Counted from the first letter of the stretch, positions 6,975-16,380 are shown. The stretch is 60,985 nt of DNA from an uncultured Pseudoflavonifractor sp. (GCA_947425785.1 CANEAY010000013.1:1-60985); one strand, 5' to 3'. Translations and numbers: made by a program. Notes: generated by a model from the sequence alone, not told the origin.

Positions 6975-8855
6975 ATGAAGAAACGAGTTCTTTCCTCCCT
7001 TTTGGCTTTCAGCCTGACCCTGTGCCTTCTCCCCGCCGCCCATGCTTCCCAGGTCAGCACGGAGGACATGGCCCAAGTCCTTGCCGCCCTGGATATCATG
7101 ACGGGCAACGAGGAGGGCGACCTGATGCTCTCCCGGCAGGTGACGAGGGCGGAATTCACCAAGCTGGTCATTGCCGCCTCCCCCAGGGGCAAAAACGTGG
7201 GAGCCACCACCACCGTCTCCCCCTACCCCGACGTGCCCTACACCCATTGGTGTGCCCCCTATGTGGAGGCCGCCGTGGCCGCCGGGTATGTGAACGGCAA
7301 TGTCTACGGCTACTTTGAGCCTGACCGCTCCATCACCCTCCAGGAGGGGGTGACCATGGCGGTGCGCCTGCTGGGCTACAGCGACAGCGACTTCTCCGGG
7401 GCCTGGCCCTCCGGCCAGATGGCCCTCTACTACAAGGAGGACTTGGACGAGGGCATCTCTCTCGGCCAGACCAGCCCCATGACGAGGCAGGACGCCATGC
7501 ACCTCTTCTATAACCTGCTCACCGCCGCCTCCAAGACCGGCGCCCCCTATCTGACCACCTTGGGCTACCCCCTCACCGCCACCGGCGAGATCGACCGGGT
7601 GGGCCTTATTAATGCCGCCATGAACGGCCCGGTGGTAATGACCGGGGACTGGCAGAGCAAGGTGAACTTTGACGTGAACACCGCCACAGTGTACCGGGGC
7701 GGCTCCCTCTCCTCCCTGACCGCCCTCCAGAGCAATGACGTCATCTACTACTCCGCCTCCATGCGCACCCTGTGGGCCTATTCCAATAAGGTCACCGGCC
7801 TCTATCAGGCGGTGTCTCCCAGCGCCGCCAGCCCCCAGGCGGTGACTGTAGCTGGCAAGACTTATTCCATCGAGACCGCTGAGGCGGCCTACGCCCTGTC
7901 CAACCTGGGCCAGTTCAAGACCGGGGACACGGTGACCCTCCTCCTGGGCCGGGACGGCCAGGTGGCGGCGGCGGTGTCCGCCACCACCACCGGCGGCTCC
8001 CTCTACGGCGTGGTGCAGGCGGTGGCCGACGGCACCTACACCGACAGCAATGGCAACAGCTACACCGCCAAGACCGCCCACATCTTCGCCACCGACGGCC
8101 AGAGCTACTCCTATCCCCTGGAGGCCAAGTCCACCATCAAGGCGGGGAACCTGGTGCAGGTGATCCTCACGTCCGGCGGCGACGCCAAGATCACCCGACT
8201 GAACCAGAGCTCCATCTCCGGCAAGGTGAACGCCGCCGGTGACAAGCTGGGCAACACCCCCCTGGCCGGGAACGTGGAGATCCTGGACGTGAACGGCGAC
8301 GGCCTCTCCGCCAAGATCTACCCCAACCGCCTGGCGGGTATGAACCTGGACAGCGACGACGTGAAGTACGTGCGGAAAAACGCCGCCGGGGAGATCGATA
8401 TCCTCATTCTGAACGACGCCACCGGGGACATCTACTCCTACGGCGTGCTCACTTCCGTTCAGGAGACCGTCATCCCCAACCCCGCCGGGCTGGACGCCCT
8501 CATGGGGGTCTACCAGTACGACGTGGGCGGCCAGAGCTACGTCTACCAGACCTCCTCCGGCATCCTGAACCAGCAGGTGGGGCCGGTGAAGATCCAGGGC
8601 AGCCTTATGGCGCCGGACAAGATCGTTAAGCTGGACGCGGTGCGGCTGAGCAGCGTGGACGCCCTCACCGCCGTGAGCCAGGACAACACCTCCTATCCCG
8701 TCTCCCACGCGGCGGCGGTGTATGTGTTGGAGCACAGCACTTACAGCCTCTCCAGCCTGGAGCGGGTGCGCACCGGCCACACCCTCACCGGCTACTACGA
8801 CAAGGCCGTCGACCACGGCGGTTGTATCCGGGTCATCATCGCAAAGCCCCAATAA
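6975..8855 (+). CDS. S-layer-homology domain surface protein
   Basis: The 626-residue protein has a Sec signal peptide (residues 1-24, ending around AHAS) and then SLH repeats over about residues 26-200 (for example TRAEFTKLVIAA, YVNGNVYGYFEPDRSITLQE and MTRQDAMHLFYNLL). These bind secondary wall polymers and hold the protein on the cell wall. The remaining 420 residues are beta-rich and Gly/Thr/Asp-rich with no motif I recognise. AAGGAG precedes the ATG, 16 bp after the permease stop. The position suggests that the pump and this surface protein are coexpressed, but no direct functional link can be read from the sequence. Confidence 0.88.
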   Translation: MKKRVLSSLLAFSLTLCLLPAAHASQVSTEDMAQVLAALDIMTGNEEGDLMLSRQVTRAEFTKLVIAASPRGKNVGATTTVSPYPDVPYTHWCAPYVEAAVAAGYVNGNVYGYFEPDRSITLQEGVTMAVRLLGYSDSDFSGAWPSGQMALYYKEDLDEGISLGQTSPMTRQDAMHLFYNLLTAASKTGAPYLTTLGYPLTATGEIDRVGLINAAMNGPVVMTGDWQSKVNFDVNTATVYRGGSLSSLTALQSNDVIYYSASMRTLWAYSNKVTGLYQAVSPSAASPQAVTVAGKTYSIETAEAAYALSNLGQFKTGDTVTLLLGRDGQVAAAVSATTTGGSLYGVVQAVADGTYTDSNGNSYTAKTAHIFATDGQSYSYPLEAKSTIKAGNLVQVILTSGGDAKITRLNQSSISGKVNAAGDKLGNTPLAGNVEILDVNGDGLSAKIYPNRLAGMNLDSDDVKYVRKNAAGEIDILILNDATGDIYSYGVLTSVQETVIPNPAGLDALMGVYQYDVGGQSYVYQTSSGILNQQVGPVKIQGSLMAPDKIVKLDAVRLSSVDALTAVSQDNTSYPVSHAAAVYVLEHSTYSLSSLERVRTGHTLTGYYDKAVDHGGCIRVIIAKPQ

Positions 8856-8864
8856 TGGGACTCT

Positions 8865-8900
8865 AAAAAAGCTCCGTAGTCATCGACTACGGAGCTTTTT
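8865..8900. terminator. Bidirectional terminator between the efflux operon and tnaA
   Basis: AAAAAAGCTCCGTAGTC pairs with its complement around a 3-nt loop. T runs occur on both strands, so it serves the convergent SLH gene and tnaA. Confidence 0.92.
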
Positions 8901-8915
8901 GCGTTCAAAATGTAT

Positions 8916-10307
8916 TTATTTGATGGGTTCCAGGTGGGCCTGGAAGTGGCGCAGGATGGGGGGCTCCCATGTGACCCGGTAGCCATGCTCCATCTGGCCC
9001 GCCCGCTCCTTGATGGACACCAGCGCATCCGCAATGATATCCAGGTGGGCCTGGGTGTACACCCGGCGGGGCAGGGCCAGCCGGGTGAACTCAAAGTCGG
9101 ACTTCAGCTGCTTGCCGGTGTCGGGGTCGTTGCCCAGCATGTAGGAGCCGATCTCGCAGGTACGGATGCCAGCCTCCTTGTAAAGCTCCACAGACAGCAC
9201 CTGGGCAGGGAACTCGGTGTAGGGAATCTTGGGGAAGAGGGCAGCGGCGTCCACAAACACACCGTGGCCGCCCACGGGGGACTGGTAGGCGATGCCGGCC
9301 TCGTCCAGCTTGGCCGCCAGATACTCTGCCTGGCCGATGCGGTAGCGCAGGTAGTTTTCGTCAATGCCCTCGTAAAGGCCGATGGCAAGGGCCTCCATGT
9401 CACGGCCAGCCAGGCCGCCGTAGGTAACGAAGCCCTCATAGCTGATGCCGTTGGCCTTCAGCCCCAGCACCAGGGGGGAGCCGGCGTCCTTCACGCCAAC
9501 CAGGCCGCCCATGTTGACGACAGCGTCCTTCTTGGAGGACATAGTAAAGAGGTCGGCATAACTGAACATCTCCCGGACAATGTCCTTGATGGATGTGTTC
9601 TGGTAGCCCTCCTCATCCCGCTTGATGAAGTAGGCGTTCTCCGCGTAACGGGCGGCGTCAATGCACATGGGGATGCCGTACTTCCTGCAGAGCTGGGAGA
9701 CCTCGCGCAGGTTCTTCATGGACACGGGCTGGCCGCCGGCGGCGTTGTTGGTGATGGTCATGACCACCAGGCCGAATTTCTCCGCCCCGTGCTCCTTGAT
9801 GGTCTTCTCCATCAGTTCCACGTCCATATTGCCCTTGAAGGGCGCCCGCTTGGCAGGATCCTTGGCCTCCTCCACCACACAGTCGATGGTGCGGGCGCCG
9901 GCCATCTCCACGTGGGCGCGGGTGGTGTCAAAAAACATATTGGAAATGGCCAGCTGGCCCTTCTTCAGCACCAGGGGCATCAGCACCTTCTCCGCCGCCC
10001 GGCCCTGGTGGGTGGGCTGGACATAGCCAAAGCCAAAGATGTCCTTACAGGCGTCCATCAGACGGAAGTAGCTCTTGGCGCCGGCGTAGGACTCATCACC
10101 GGTCATAACGCCGGCCCACTGGGCCTGGCTCATGGCGGCGGTGCCGGAGTCGGTGAGCAGGTCGATGTAAACGTCCTCGGCCCGAAGGTTGAACAGGTTG
10201 TAATGGGCCTCCTTGATCTTCTCTTCCCGCTCGGCCCGGGTCAGCATCTTCAGCGGCTCAACAGCCTTGATGCGGAAAGGCTCGGGGATGTACTTGATGG
10301 CAGACAT
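8916..10307 (-). CDS. tnaA: Tryptophanase (tryptophan indole-lyase)
   Basis: The 463-residue PLP enzyme cleaves tryptophan to indole, pyruvate and ammonia. The PLP lysine is in SSKKDAVV (about K260), and [13 protein letters not shown] and [20 protein letters not shown] are family signatures. Tryptophanase rather than tyrosine phenol-lyase is called because the substrate-side residues match TnaA: an Asp in FFDTTRAH where TPL has Thr, and [17 protein letters not shown] where TPL has its substrate-binding Arg. GGAGGTATTGCC precedes the ATG. It is the second gene after an M20 peptidase, probably under MarR control. Confidence 0.93.
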   Translation of the reverse strand: MSAIKYIPEPFRIKAVEPLKMLTRAEREEKIKEAHYNLFNLRAEDVYIDLLTDSGTAAMSQAQWAGVMTGDESYAGAKSYFRLMDACKDIFGFGYVQPTHQGRAAEKVLMPLVLKKGQLAISNMFFDTTRAHVEMAGARTIDCVVEEAKDPAKRAPFKGNMDVELMEKTIKEHGAEKFGLVVMTITNNAAGGQPVSMKNLREVSQLCRKYGIPMCIDAARYAENAYFIKRDEEGYQNTSIKDIVREMFSYADLFTMSSKKDAVVNMGGLVGVKDAGSPLVLGLKANGISYEGFVTYGGLAGRDMEALAIGLYEGIDENYLRYRIGQAEYLAAKLDEAGIAYQSPVGGHGVFVDAAALFPKIPYTEFPAQVLSVELYKEAGIRTCEIGSYMLGNDPDTGKQLKSDFEFTRLALPRRVYTQAHLDIIADALVSIKERAGQMEHGYRVTWEPPILRHFQAHLEPIK

Positions 10308-10398
10308 GGCAATACCTCCAAAATAATATATTTACCCCGGTTATCTCTTGCGAGATGAGCGGTCAGTATACGAATCCAACGCCCTCATAAAGAGGGCC

Positions 10399-11568
10399 TT
10401 ACCAGTCCAGCGTGGCCACGGCCCAGGCGGCCAGACGGCAGCGCCGGAACAGAGAATCCACCTGGGCGTACTCCTTTTCTGTATGGTTGAACTGTCCGCA
10501 CACGCCCATCCCACACACGGTGGGGATCCCCAGTGCCACGGCAATGGAGGAGTCGGAGCCCCCGCTGACCACCGCGCTGCTCACAACTCCGCCGCCGCAG
10601 AGCTTCGCCGCCCGCTTCACATGCTCAAACAGCGACAGTACACCGGCGGTGGTCTCCATACAGGCAATGTGCATCTTCTGTTCTTTGGTGATCTTCGTCC
10701 CGGCCACGCAGGATATACCCACAGCCCGGTCAATGGCCGCCTGTATCTCCCCTTCAATTTCATGGGAGGAGAAGCGGTAACCGATACTAAGGCTGCACTC
10801 ATCGGGAATGGTGTTCTCCCCAATACCGCCGGAGATCAGGCCGCAGTTGATGAGCTTGCCCCGGGGGATATCATTTTCCCCCTCCAGCTCCATGACGATG
10901 CGGGCGGCCTCCAAAATGGCGCTTCTCCCCTTCTCCGGCTCCAGACCGGAGTGGGCGGCCACGCCCTCCACCTTGATCTGAACGATACCGCCGCCCTTGC
11001 GGCCCACCACCAGCCGGTCGTCTATGTACCCGGTCTCAAAATTGAAGGCCGCGGCGGCCCCCTTCATCTCCTCCACCATCAGGGCCTTGGCGTTGGAGGA
11101 CTTGTGCATGGTCTCCTCGTCCCCTACCAGCACAAACTTGATGGGCCGATCCCGGAACCCGGCATAGGCCAGGGCCTTCACAGCGTACAGGGCAATGACC
11201 AGCCCGCCCTTCATGTCCAGCACACCGGGGCCGTAGGCCAGGCCCTCACCGCTGATGCGGAAAGGGTTCCGCTCCGCCTCCCCCGGCGGGAACACCGTAT
11301 CGGTATGGCCGATGAAGAGGATGGGGGCTTTGGGCGCTTCGCCGTTCCACTCTCCCACCAGGATATCCCCCACCTCTCCTTCCACCTGGATCACCCGGCT
11401 GGCAATGCCGGCCTGTTCCATCTCCTCCCGCAGCAGCGCAATCACGTTGGAAACGCCCTCCCTTTGGGCCGGGCCGCTCTCCGTGTTCACCAGCCGTTCC
11501 CAAAGATCGAGCATTTCCTCCCGGTGTGCGTCAATGTATCTGCCCAGCTCCCCTAAGTTCTTTTCCAT
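10399..11568 (-). CDS. M20 family metallopeptidase (CPG2/PepT-like)
   Basis: The 389-residue cytoplasmic zinc exopeptidase is related to glutamate carboxypeptidase and tripeptidase T. Metal ligands and catalytic residues are in GHTDTVFPPGE, DMKGGLVIALYA and GDEETMHKSSNA; the dimerization domain lies in the middle and the final His ligand region near the C-terminus. The ATG at 11568 with GGGAGG upstream is preferred over an in-frame TTG 21 bp earlier. It sits 91 bp upstream of tnaA, so it may release amino acids, including tryptophan, from peptides for that enzyme. The exact substrate is unknown. Confidence 0.88.
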   Translation of the reverse strand: MEKNLGELGRYIDAHREEMLDLWERLVNTESGPAQREGVSNVIALLREEMEQAGIASRVIQVEGEVGDILVGEWNGEAPKAPILFIGHTDTVFPPGEAERNPFRISGEGLAYGPGVLDMKGGLVIALYAVKALAYAGFRDRPIKFVLVGDEETMHKSSNAKALMVEEMKGAAAAFNFETGYIDDRLVVGRKGGGIVQIKVEGVAAHSGLEPEKGRSAILEAARIVMELEGENDIPRGKLINCGLISGGIGENTIPDECSLSIGYRFSSHEIEGEIQAAIDRAVGISCVAGTKITKEQKMHIACMETTAGVLSLFEHVKRAAKLCGGGVVSSAVVSGGSDSSIAVALGIPTVCGMGVCGQFNHTEKEYAQVDSLFRRCRLAAWAVATLDW

Positions 11569-11612
11569 AGGGTTTTCCTCCCTTGTCAAGTTTGGAAGCA
11601 GATCGACACGGT

Positions 11613-11639
11613 ATTATTGCTTAGTTACGAAGTAATAAT
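11613..11639. promoter_or_regulatory. Inverted repeat, likely MarR operator
   Basis: ATTATTGCTT and AAGTAATAAT form 10-bp arms (one mismatch) around a 7-bp centre. The repeat overlaps the -10 of the peptidase-tnaA promoter and lies in the divergent region next to the marR gene. Confidence 0.7.
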
Positions 11640-11663
11640 AGCACAAGTTATCCTGCCCGTCAA
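11635..11663 (-). promoter_or_regulatory. sigma-A promoter of the peptidase-tnaA operon
   Basis: TTGACG (11658-11663) and TATTAT (11635-11640) are 17 bp apart on the minus strand, and TGC just before the -10 extends it. The -10 is covered by the palindrome at 11613-11639. Confidence 0.8.
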
Positions 11664-11704
11664 CCCCAAAAACAGGGCATTTTTACATGTACATCCTTTC
11701 TTCC

Positions 11705-11732
11705 TTGAAAACGGGAAAAATCCTGTTATAAT
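11705..11732 (+). promoter_or_regulatory. sigma-A promoter of the marR gene
   Basis: TTGAAA (11705-11710) and TATAAT (11727-11732) are 16 bp apart. Transcription would start within about 15 nt of the TTG start codon, giving a very short leader. Confidence 0.75.
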
Positions 11733-11753
11733 TTGAAAAAAGGATGTGATTTT

Positions 11754-12233
11754 TTGAAACGCTCCCCTGCGCCCGAAAAAAGCTATGAGGAATTCAACGC
11801 CGGCTTCAGTGAAATGTACCGCTTTGTCCTCAACTTCACCAAATATATCCGCACCCCCAGAGACTATCTGGCCGGCACCGGCATCACCGTCAGCGACGTC
11901 CATATCCTGGCTCTCATCGTGGATCATCCCGGCATGACGGTCACCGAGTTGGCTCGGGAATGGCGCTGTACCACCGGCGCCATCTGTCAGGTGCTCACCC
12001 GCCTGACCAAAAAGGAGCTTGTCCTGCGCAAACGTCTGGACGGCAATGCCAAAGAAGTCCACCTCTACCCAACCCCGGAGGGTGCGGCCCTGGTGGAACG
12101 CCACAAGCAGTACAACATCCGCTTCTCCCAGACCATGCTCCAATATACTCAGGATCTCTCCCAACAGGAGCTGGACGCCTTCTTCTCCACCATGGGAAAG
12201 CTCAACAGGATCAACGACCAGGCCCTCTTATAA
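11754..12233 (+). CDS. MarR-family transcriptional regulator
   Basis: The 159-residue winged-helix regulator has the MarR pattern: helix 1 around SEMYRFVLNFTKYIRTPRDY, then HPGMTVTELAREWRCTTGAI as the HTH, and a wing around LVLRKRLDGNAKEVHLYPTP. The TTG at 11754 is chosen because AAAGGATGTG sits 9 nt before it; an in-frame TTG at 11733 has no such site. It is divergent from the M20 peptidase-tnaA operon, and a MarR-type palindrome covers that promoter. Repression of the operon, released by a small ligand, is the simplest reading. Confidence 0.85.
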   Translation: MKRSPAPEKSYEEFNAGFSEMYRFVLNFTKYIRTPRDYLAGTGITVSDVHILALIVDHPGMTVTELAREWRCTTGAICQVLTRLTKKELVLRKRLDGNAKEVHLYPTPEGAALVERHKQYNIRFSQTMLQYTQDLSQQELDAFFSTMGKLNRINDQALL

Positions 12234-12238
12234 AAATA

Positions 12239-12276
12239 GAATGGCAAGGCAGTCACTCACTGCCTTGCCATTTTTG
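12239..12276 (+). terminator. Terminator of the marR gene
   Basis: A 14-bp stem (GGCAAGGCAGT with its complement, extended by A-T pairs) around a CACTC loop is followed by TTTTTG. Confidence 0.92.
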
Positions 12277-12320
12277 TTCCCATGACCCGCAATTTTGTAA
12301 TCCTTTTGTCACCTTATTTA

Positions 12321-12338
12321 GGTTGACATTTGTCTACC
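12321..12338. promoter_or_regulatory. BlaI-type operator 1
   Basis: An 18-bp imperfect palindrome (GGTTGACATT TGTCTACC) overlaps the -35 TTGACA of the blaI promoter. It shares the GACA/TGTC core with operator 2. Confidence 0.7.
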
Positions 12339-12352
12339 TCATATGGTAGTAT
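12323..12352 (+). promoter_or_regulatory. Promoter of the blaI-blaR1 operon
   Basis: TTGACA (12323-12328) and TAGTAT (12347-12352) are 18 bp apart. The promoter lies between and within the two BlaI-like palindromes. Confidence 0.6.
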
Positions 12353-12362
12353 CACAGTAGAA

Positions 12363-12380
12363 GGTAGACAGTTGTTTACC
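12363..12380. promoter_or_regulatory. BlaI-type operator 2
   Basis: GGTAGACAGT TGTTTACC is an 18-bp palindrome immediately before the blaI ribosome binding site. Together with operator 1 it implies autorepression, as in bla/mec-type operons. Confidence 0.75.
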
Positions 12381-12398
12381 CAAAAGGAGGGAACAGCG

Positions 12399-12770
12399 AT
12401 GAAAGTGAATCTGTCCGAGGGCGAGTGGAAGCTGATGAACAGGCTGTGGCAGGAAAGCCCCCTGACCATCACCCAGCTCACCGCCCAGCTCCAGGAGGAG
12501 ACGGGCTGGGGCAAGCACACCGTCATCACCATGCTCTCCCGGCTGGAGGCCAAGGGGGCGGTGGGCCACGACGGCAACACTCCCAAGGGCTGGTCGCCCC
12601 TGCTGGCCCGGCAGGACGCGGAGCGGCAGGAGACCGAGAGCTTTTTGAGCCGGGTCTACGGCGGCCACCTGGGCCTGATGATGAGCGCCATGGTGGACAG
12701 TAAGGCCCTGACCCAAGAGGACATTGACGAGCTCACCGCCATTTTGCGAAGCGCAAAGGAGGGGAACTGA
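12399..12770 (+). CDS. BlaI/MecI-family repressor
   Basis: The 123-residue winged-helix repressor has the family pattern: N-terminal LSEGEWKLMNRLWQESPLTI, HTH around TGWGKHTVITMLSRLEAKGA, and a C-terminal dimerization helix region. Repressors of this family are inactivated when their partner membrane protease BlaR1 senses a signal and triggers repressor cleavage. AAAAGGAGGGAAC precedes the ATG. It is followed after 1 bp by the blaR1-like gene. Two palindromes at the promoter make autoregulation likely. The regulated target need not be a beta-lactamase; none is in the window. Confidence 0.92.
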   Translation: MKVNLSEGEWKLMNRLWQESPLTITQLTAQLQEETGWGKHTVITMLSRLEAKGAVGHDGNTPKGWSPLLARQDAERQETESFLSRVYGGHLGLMMSAMVDSKALTQEDIDELTAILRSAKEGN

Positions 12771-12771
12771 C

Positions 12772-15700
12772 ATGATGAAGGAGATCCTCATTACTTCCTC
12801 CGCCCTGATCCTGGCCCTGCTGGTCATCCGGCAGCTCTTCCGGGGGGTGCTCTCCCGCCGGGTGCAGTATGCCCTGTGGGCTTTGGTGCTGGTACGGCTG
12901 CTGGTGCCGGTGAGCCTTCCGGCGGCGGACTTCTCCGTCCTCACCGCCACCGCCCCCGTCCAGCAGGCGGTGGCCCACCGGCTGCCCCCGCCGGAGCCGG
13001 TGTTCGTGCCGGTGGCCCAGCAGCCCCTGAGCCAGCACCCCACCGCCCCCGATACCGCCCCGGAGCTGGCCATTTCCCCCGACGAGAGCCACGTCTGGGT
13101 GGCGGACACCGATGAGACCGCCGTGCAGTACCGAAAGCTGACCGCCCAGCAGGTGCTGACTTTTGTGTGGGCGGCGGGCATGGCCGTGGTGGGCGGATTC
13201 TTCCTGGTGAGCAACCTGGCCTTTTGGCTGAAATTACGCAGCCGGCGGCGCGTCTGGGAAGCCGCGCCCTACCACGGCGTTCGAAAGGTCTATGTGGTGG
13301 AAGAGGGGGTCATCCCCTCCCCCTGCCTGTTTGGCAGGAGCATCTACATCACCTCCAGTTTAGCGCTTGACAGCGAGAAGCTCCGCCATGTGCTCACCCA
13401 CGAGGCCACCCACGCAAAACACCTGGATCCCCTGTGGGCCCTTCTGCGGTGTGTGTGCCTGACCATCTACTGGTTCGACCCCCTGGTGTGGGTGGCCGCC
13501 GCCTGCTCCAGGACCGACTGCGAGCTGGCCTGTGACGAGAGCGTCCTGCGCGCGCTGGGAGAAGAGGAGCGCATCCCCTACGGCCAGACCCTCCTCTCCC
13601 TCATCCCGGTGAAGCGGGTGGGCAACCCCCTGCTCACCGCCACCACCATGGCCGCCGGGAAGAAACAGCTCACCGACCGCATCACCCGCATCGCCAGAGG
13701 TTCCCGGCAGCTTCTGGCCGCCGCCCTGGCGGTGGCGGTGCTGGCGGGGGTTGTGTCCGCCTGCACCTTCACCGGGGCCAAGGTGACCTCTTCCCCCGCC
13801 CCCGAAGGCGGCCTTCGCGCCCTCACCGGCCAGGAGCTGCAGTGGTTCAACACCCAGTTCTTCAACAACCAAAATTCGGACAACTTCAGTTACAACATCC
13901 GCAACCAGTTTGCCAATCCCACCATCCTCTATGACAGGCCGGAGGACATCGACCTCTATGAGCTGTTCTACTGTGAGCCGGGTTCCGATATCACCGACTA
14001 CGAGATCAAGACTGTCTTTGAATATGACAACTGGGACGACATGCCCTGCCCCGCCTATAAAATCACCGACCAGTGGATGGACGAGCGGCTGAAGGAGTAC
14101 ACCGGCCTTACCCTGGAGGAGACCAACAAGGTGGGGCTGGATGATTTCACCCACTCCTCCGAATTTGACGCCTACTTCTGGATGCATGGGGACACCAACT
14201 ACTGCGGCTGGCTGGACTTTACCAACGGCACCCGGGAGGGGGACACCGTCAAGCTTTACCACAACAGTGCCTTCGCCGGCAGCGGCTGGTACTGCGTGAC
14301 CCTCACCGCCAACGGCGGGGACGATTACCTCTTTGTCTCCAACCAGGCCTGTGAGGAGCCCCCCGCCTTCCCCATCGCCCTGCCCCAGGGGGAGCCTGCG
14401 ATCACCATGGATCTGACCGGGCTGGAGCCCTACGCGGCCCCCACGGTGCTGATGGAGCTCAACGTCGGGGACTTCATCGACAGTCCCGACTACCGCCTGG
14501 CAAACTGGGACATCGGCGGCCACAATGTGGTGGTCTACCGCTCCTCCACCCAGGCGGACACCGTCCGCGCCGCCATACGCTGGAGCGACGGCACCATGAA
14601 CGTGTTCTTCACCGTGGAGGAGAGCAATTATCGGGATATGTTCTTCTTCCTCGACCTCTTCGGCCAGGAGGGCTTCACCATCAGCTACTACGGCCAGACC
14701 GCCGGGAACGCCTACGGCACCCTGGTGGACTACTACACCATCAGCTCCGACGGCATCCCCGCCCTGCTGTGCCGCACCAACAACGGCTTTGAACAGCCCA
14801 TGGTCGTGGATCTGGACGGAGACGGTCAAAACGAGCTGGCCACCGAGTATGAGCTCTTCTTCCAGCGGGAGGGGAAGCTCTATCGGGCCGACCTGCGGAA
14901 GGAGCTGCTGGCCGCCTGGCCGGAGCTTTCCTACTGGGACTTCGGCAGCTGGGACAAGTACGCCCGGTGCATGGCGGTCACCGGCCTCACGGATCACGCC
15001 ATGTGGGAGCGGCATCTCTACTTTGACGGGGAGAGGCTCCTGGCCTACGCCCCGGAAAAGACCACCACCGACCATGTGGTGGACGGGGCCGTGGAGAAAT
15101 ACGGCGTGCCCGACGAGGTGGTGCAGGCCGCCAAGGATCACGCCCAGGTGGCCTACAAAAGGAGCGACCCGGGGCCGGACGCCCCTATCTATGACGACTG
15201 GCGGGTAGAGTCCTTCTCCGGCTTCTGCTCGGAGGAGTTCGGGAACACCGTCATCGAGGGCTGGGCCTTCAACTACGAGCTCCACACCACCACCCCGGAA
15301 AAGGTAGTCCTGGCCGGGGGGCGGTACATCACCGAGGACGGCTGGGTCTCCCCCGGCTATCCGGGGTGTGACTGGCTCTTCTTCAAGCTCAGCGGCACCA
15401 TGAACGAAAAGCGGGAATTTCTCTGGACGGAGATGAACCAGTCCTCCCCCGGCTCCTGGGGGTTCCGAAACGACATCATCCAGAATCTGGAGAAATTAGA
15501 CGTGGAGCTGGAGGGCACCACCGTGGCAAACCTCCGGGCGGAGCAGGCCCTGGCCCACATTCTGGATCACACCGACCTGGTGCAGCTGGTGCTCTCCACC
15601 CCCGACGGCAAGGGGGGCACCTATCAGGTGCCCGCCGGGGAGGGGAACGAGGGCTACTACCGCAACTACTTTTCCGACCCCGGCTCCTACACCTGGACGA

Positions 15701-16332
15701 AGGTGGACACCCCCGCCCAGGCCCCCACGGGAACCACCCTCATCATCGCCGACGCCGACTGGTACTCCCAGCTCCAGCTCTGGGAGGGCAGCGACCTGGT
15801 GATGTTCAAGACCACAAACGACCGGGGCACCTGGTACAGGGCGGAGACCACTACCCCCAGGGACGATGTATTCTACGGCCAGAGCCATATCTTCCCCTTT
15901 ATGCGCCGGTGGTTCGACGAGACAGAGCTGAACGCCCTGCGCAGCGGCATCGCCGTCCCCGACGAGGGGCAGGGGCCCCTGGAGACCGCCAGGGCCTGGG
16001 CGGAGCAGTACGAGGGGGCATACCTCCACCTCACGCCGGGCAGTCCCCTGCGCTGTTCCTTTATGAAGCTGGCGGGGGTGGGCACCCTGGAGGATATGCC
16101 GGAGACCTGGTTCCCGGCGGATATCACCGGCTATCCCCACTTTGCCTTCACCTATGACACCATTTTCCTTCCCGAGAGCCGGGAGGGCGACAACTGGTTC
16201 ATGGCGGGCAACACCGGGGAATATGAGGGCCCCGACCCCGAGGCTCCCCAGGGGGCCTACACCTTCAGCCGCCGGGGCAGTATGTATTTGAAGGACGGCT
16301 ACTGGTACTGCTCCGGTGTGGGTACCGGATGA
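12772..16332 (+). CDS. BlaR1-like M56 metalloprotease with a giant unrecognised sensor region
   Basis: The 1186-residue protein begins with BlaR1-type membrane segments and an M56 zinc protease. HEATH lies at about 210-214, with a conserved glutamate nearby in ELACDES (about 251-257). A last membrane segment falls around residues 310-333 (LAVAVLAGVVSAC). Normal BlaR1 then has a penicillin-binding domain of about 250 residues. Here about 850 extracytoplasmic residues follow, without a visible SxxK...KTG set. They include a DLDGDGQNE FG-GAP/EF-like calcium motif near residue 680 and many acidic and aromatic residues. It should sense an envelope signal and inactivate the BlaI-like repressor. Confidence 0.88.
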   Translation: MMKEILITSSALILALLVIRQLFRGVLSRRVQYALWALVLVRLLVPVSLPAADFSVLTATAPVQQAVAHRLPPPEPVFVPVAQQPLSQHPTAPDTAPELAISPDESHVWVADTDETAVQYRKLTAQQVLTFVWAAGMAVVGGFFLVSNLAFWLKLRSRRRVWEAAPYHGVRKVYVVEEGVIPSPCLFGRSIYITSSLALDSEKLRHVLTHEATHAKHLDPLWALLRCVCLTIYWFDPLVWVAAACSRTDCELACDESVLRALGEEERIPYGQTLLSLIPVKRVGNPLLTATTMAAGKKQLTDRITRIARGSRQLLAAALAVAVLAGVVSACTFTGAKVTSSPAPEGGLRALTGQELQWFNTQFFNNQNSDNFSYNIRNQFANPTILYDRPEDIDLYELFYCEPGSDITDYEIKTVFEYDNWDDMPCPAYKITDQWMDERLKEYTGLTLEETNKVGLDDFTHSSEFDAYFWMHGDTNYCGWLDFTNGTREGDTVKLYHNSAFAGSGWYCVTLTANGGDDYLFVSNQACEEPPAFPIALPQGEPAITMDLTGLEPYAAPTVLMELNVGDFIDSPDYRLANWDIGGHNVVVYRSSTQADTVRAAIRWSDGTMNVFFTVEESNYRDMFFFLDLFGQEGFTISYYGQTAGNAYGTLVDYYTISSDGIPALLCRTNNGFEQPMVVDLDGDGQNELATEYELFFQREGKLYRADLRKELLAAWPELSYWDFGSWDKYARCMAVTGLTDHAMWERHLYFDGERLLAYAPEKTTTDHVVDGAVEKYGVPDEVVQAAKDHAQVAYKRSDPGPDAPIYDDWRVESFSGFCSEEFGNTVIEGWAFNYELHTTTPEKVVLAGGRYITEDGWVSPGYPGCDWLFFKLSGTMNEKREFLWTEMNQSSPGSWGFRNDIIQNLEKLDVELEGTTVANLRAEQALAHILDHTDLVQLVLSTPDGKGGTYQVPAGEGNEGYYRNYFSDPGSYTWTKVDTPAQAPTGTTLIIADADWYSQLQLWEGSDLVMFKTTNDRGTWYRAETTTPRDDVFYGQSHIFPFMRRWFDETELNALRSGIAVPDEGQGPLETARAWAEQYEGAYLHLTPGSPLRCSFMKLAGVGTLEDMPETWFPADITGYPHFAFTYDTIFLPESREGDNWFMAGNTGEYEGPDPEAPQGAYTFSRRGSMYLKDGYWYCSGVGTG

Positions 16333-16339
16333 ATCACAT

Positions 16340-16380
16340 AAAAAGAGGAGCCTTTTCTTTCGAAAAGGCTCCTCTTTTTT
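16340..16380. terminator. Bidirectional terminator after the blaR1-like gene
   Basis: A 16-bp perfect stem (AAAAGAGGAGCCTTTT and its complement) around CTTTCG is followed by T6. The distal T run runs into the stop codon of the leftward gene at 16379. Confidence 0.93.

Noticed and set aside
8916-10307. Tyrosine phenol-lyase
   Set aside because: Substrate-discriminating positions match tryptophanase (Asp in FFDTT, Ile in EIGS) and not the Thr/Arg of tyrosine phenol-lyase.
13360-15285. Long minus-strand frame inside the BlaR1-like gene
   Set aside because: Same antisense composition artefact; the plus strand encodes the continuous M56 protein.
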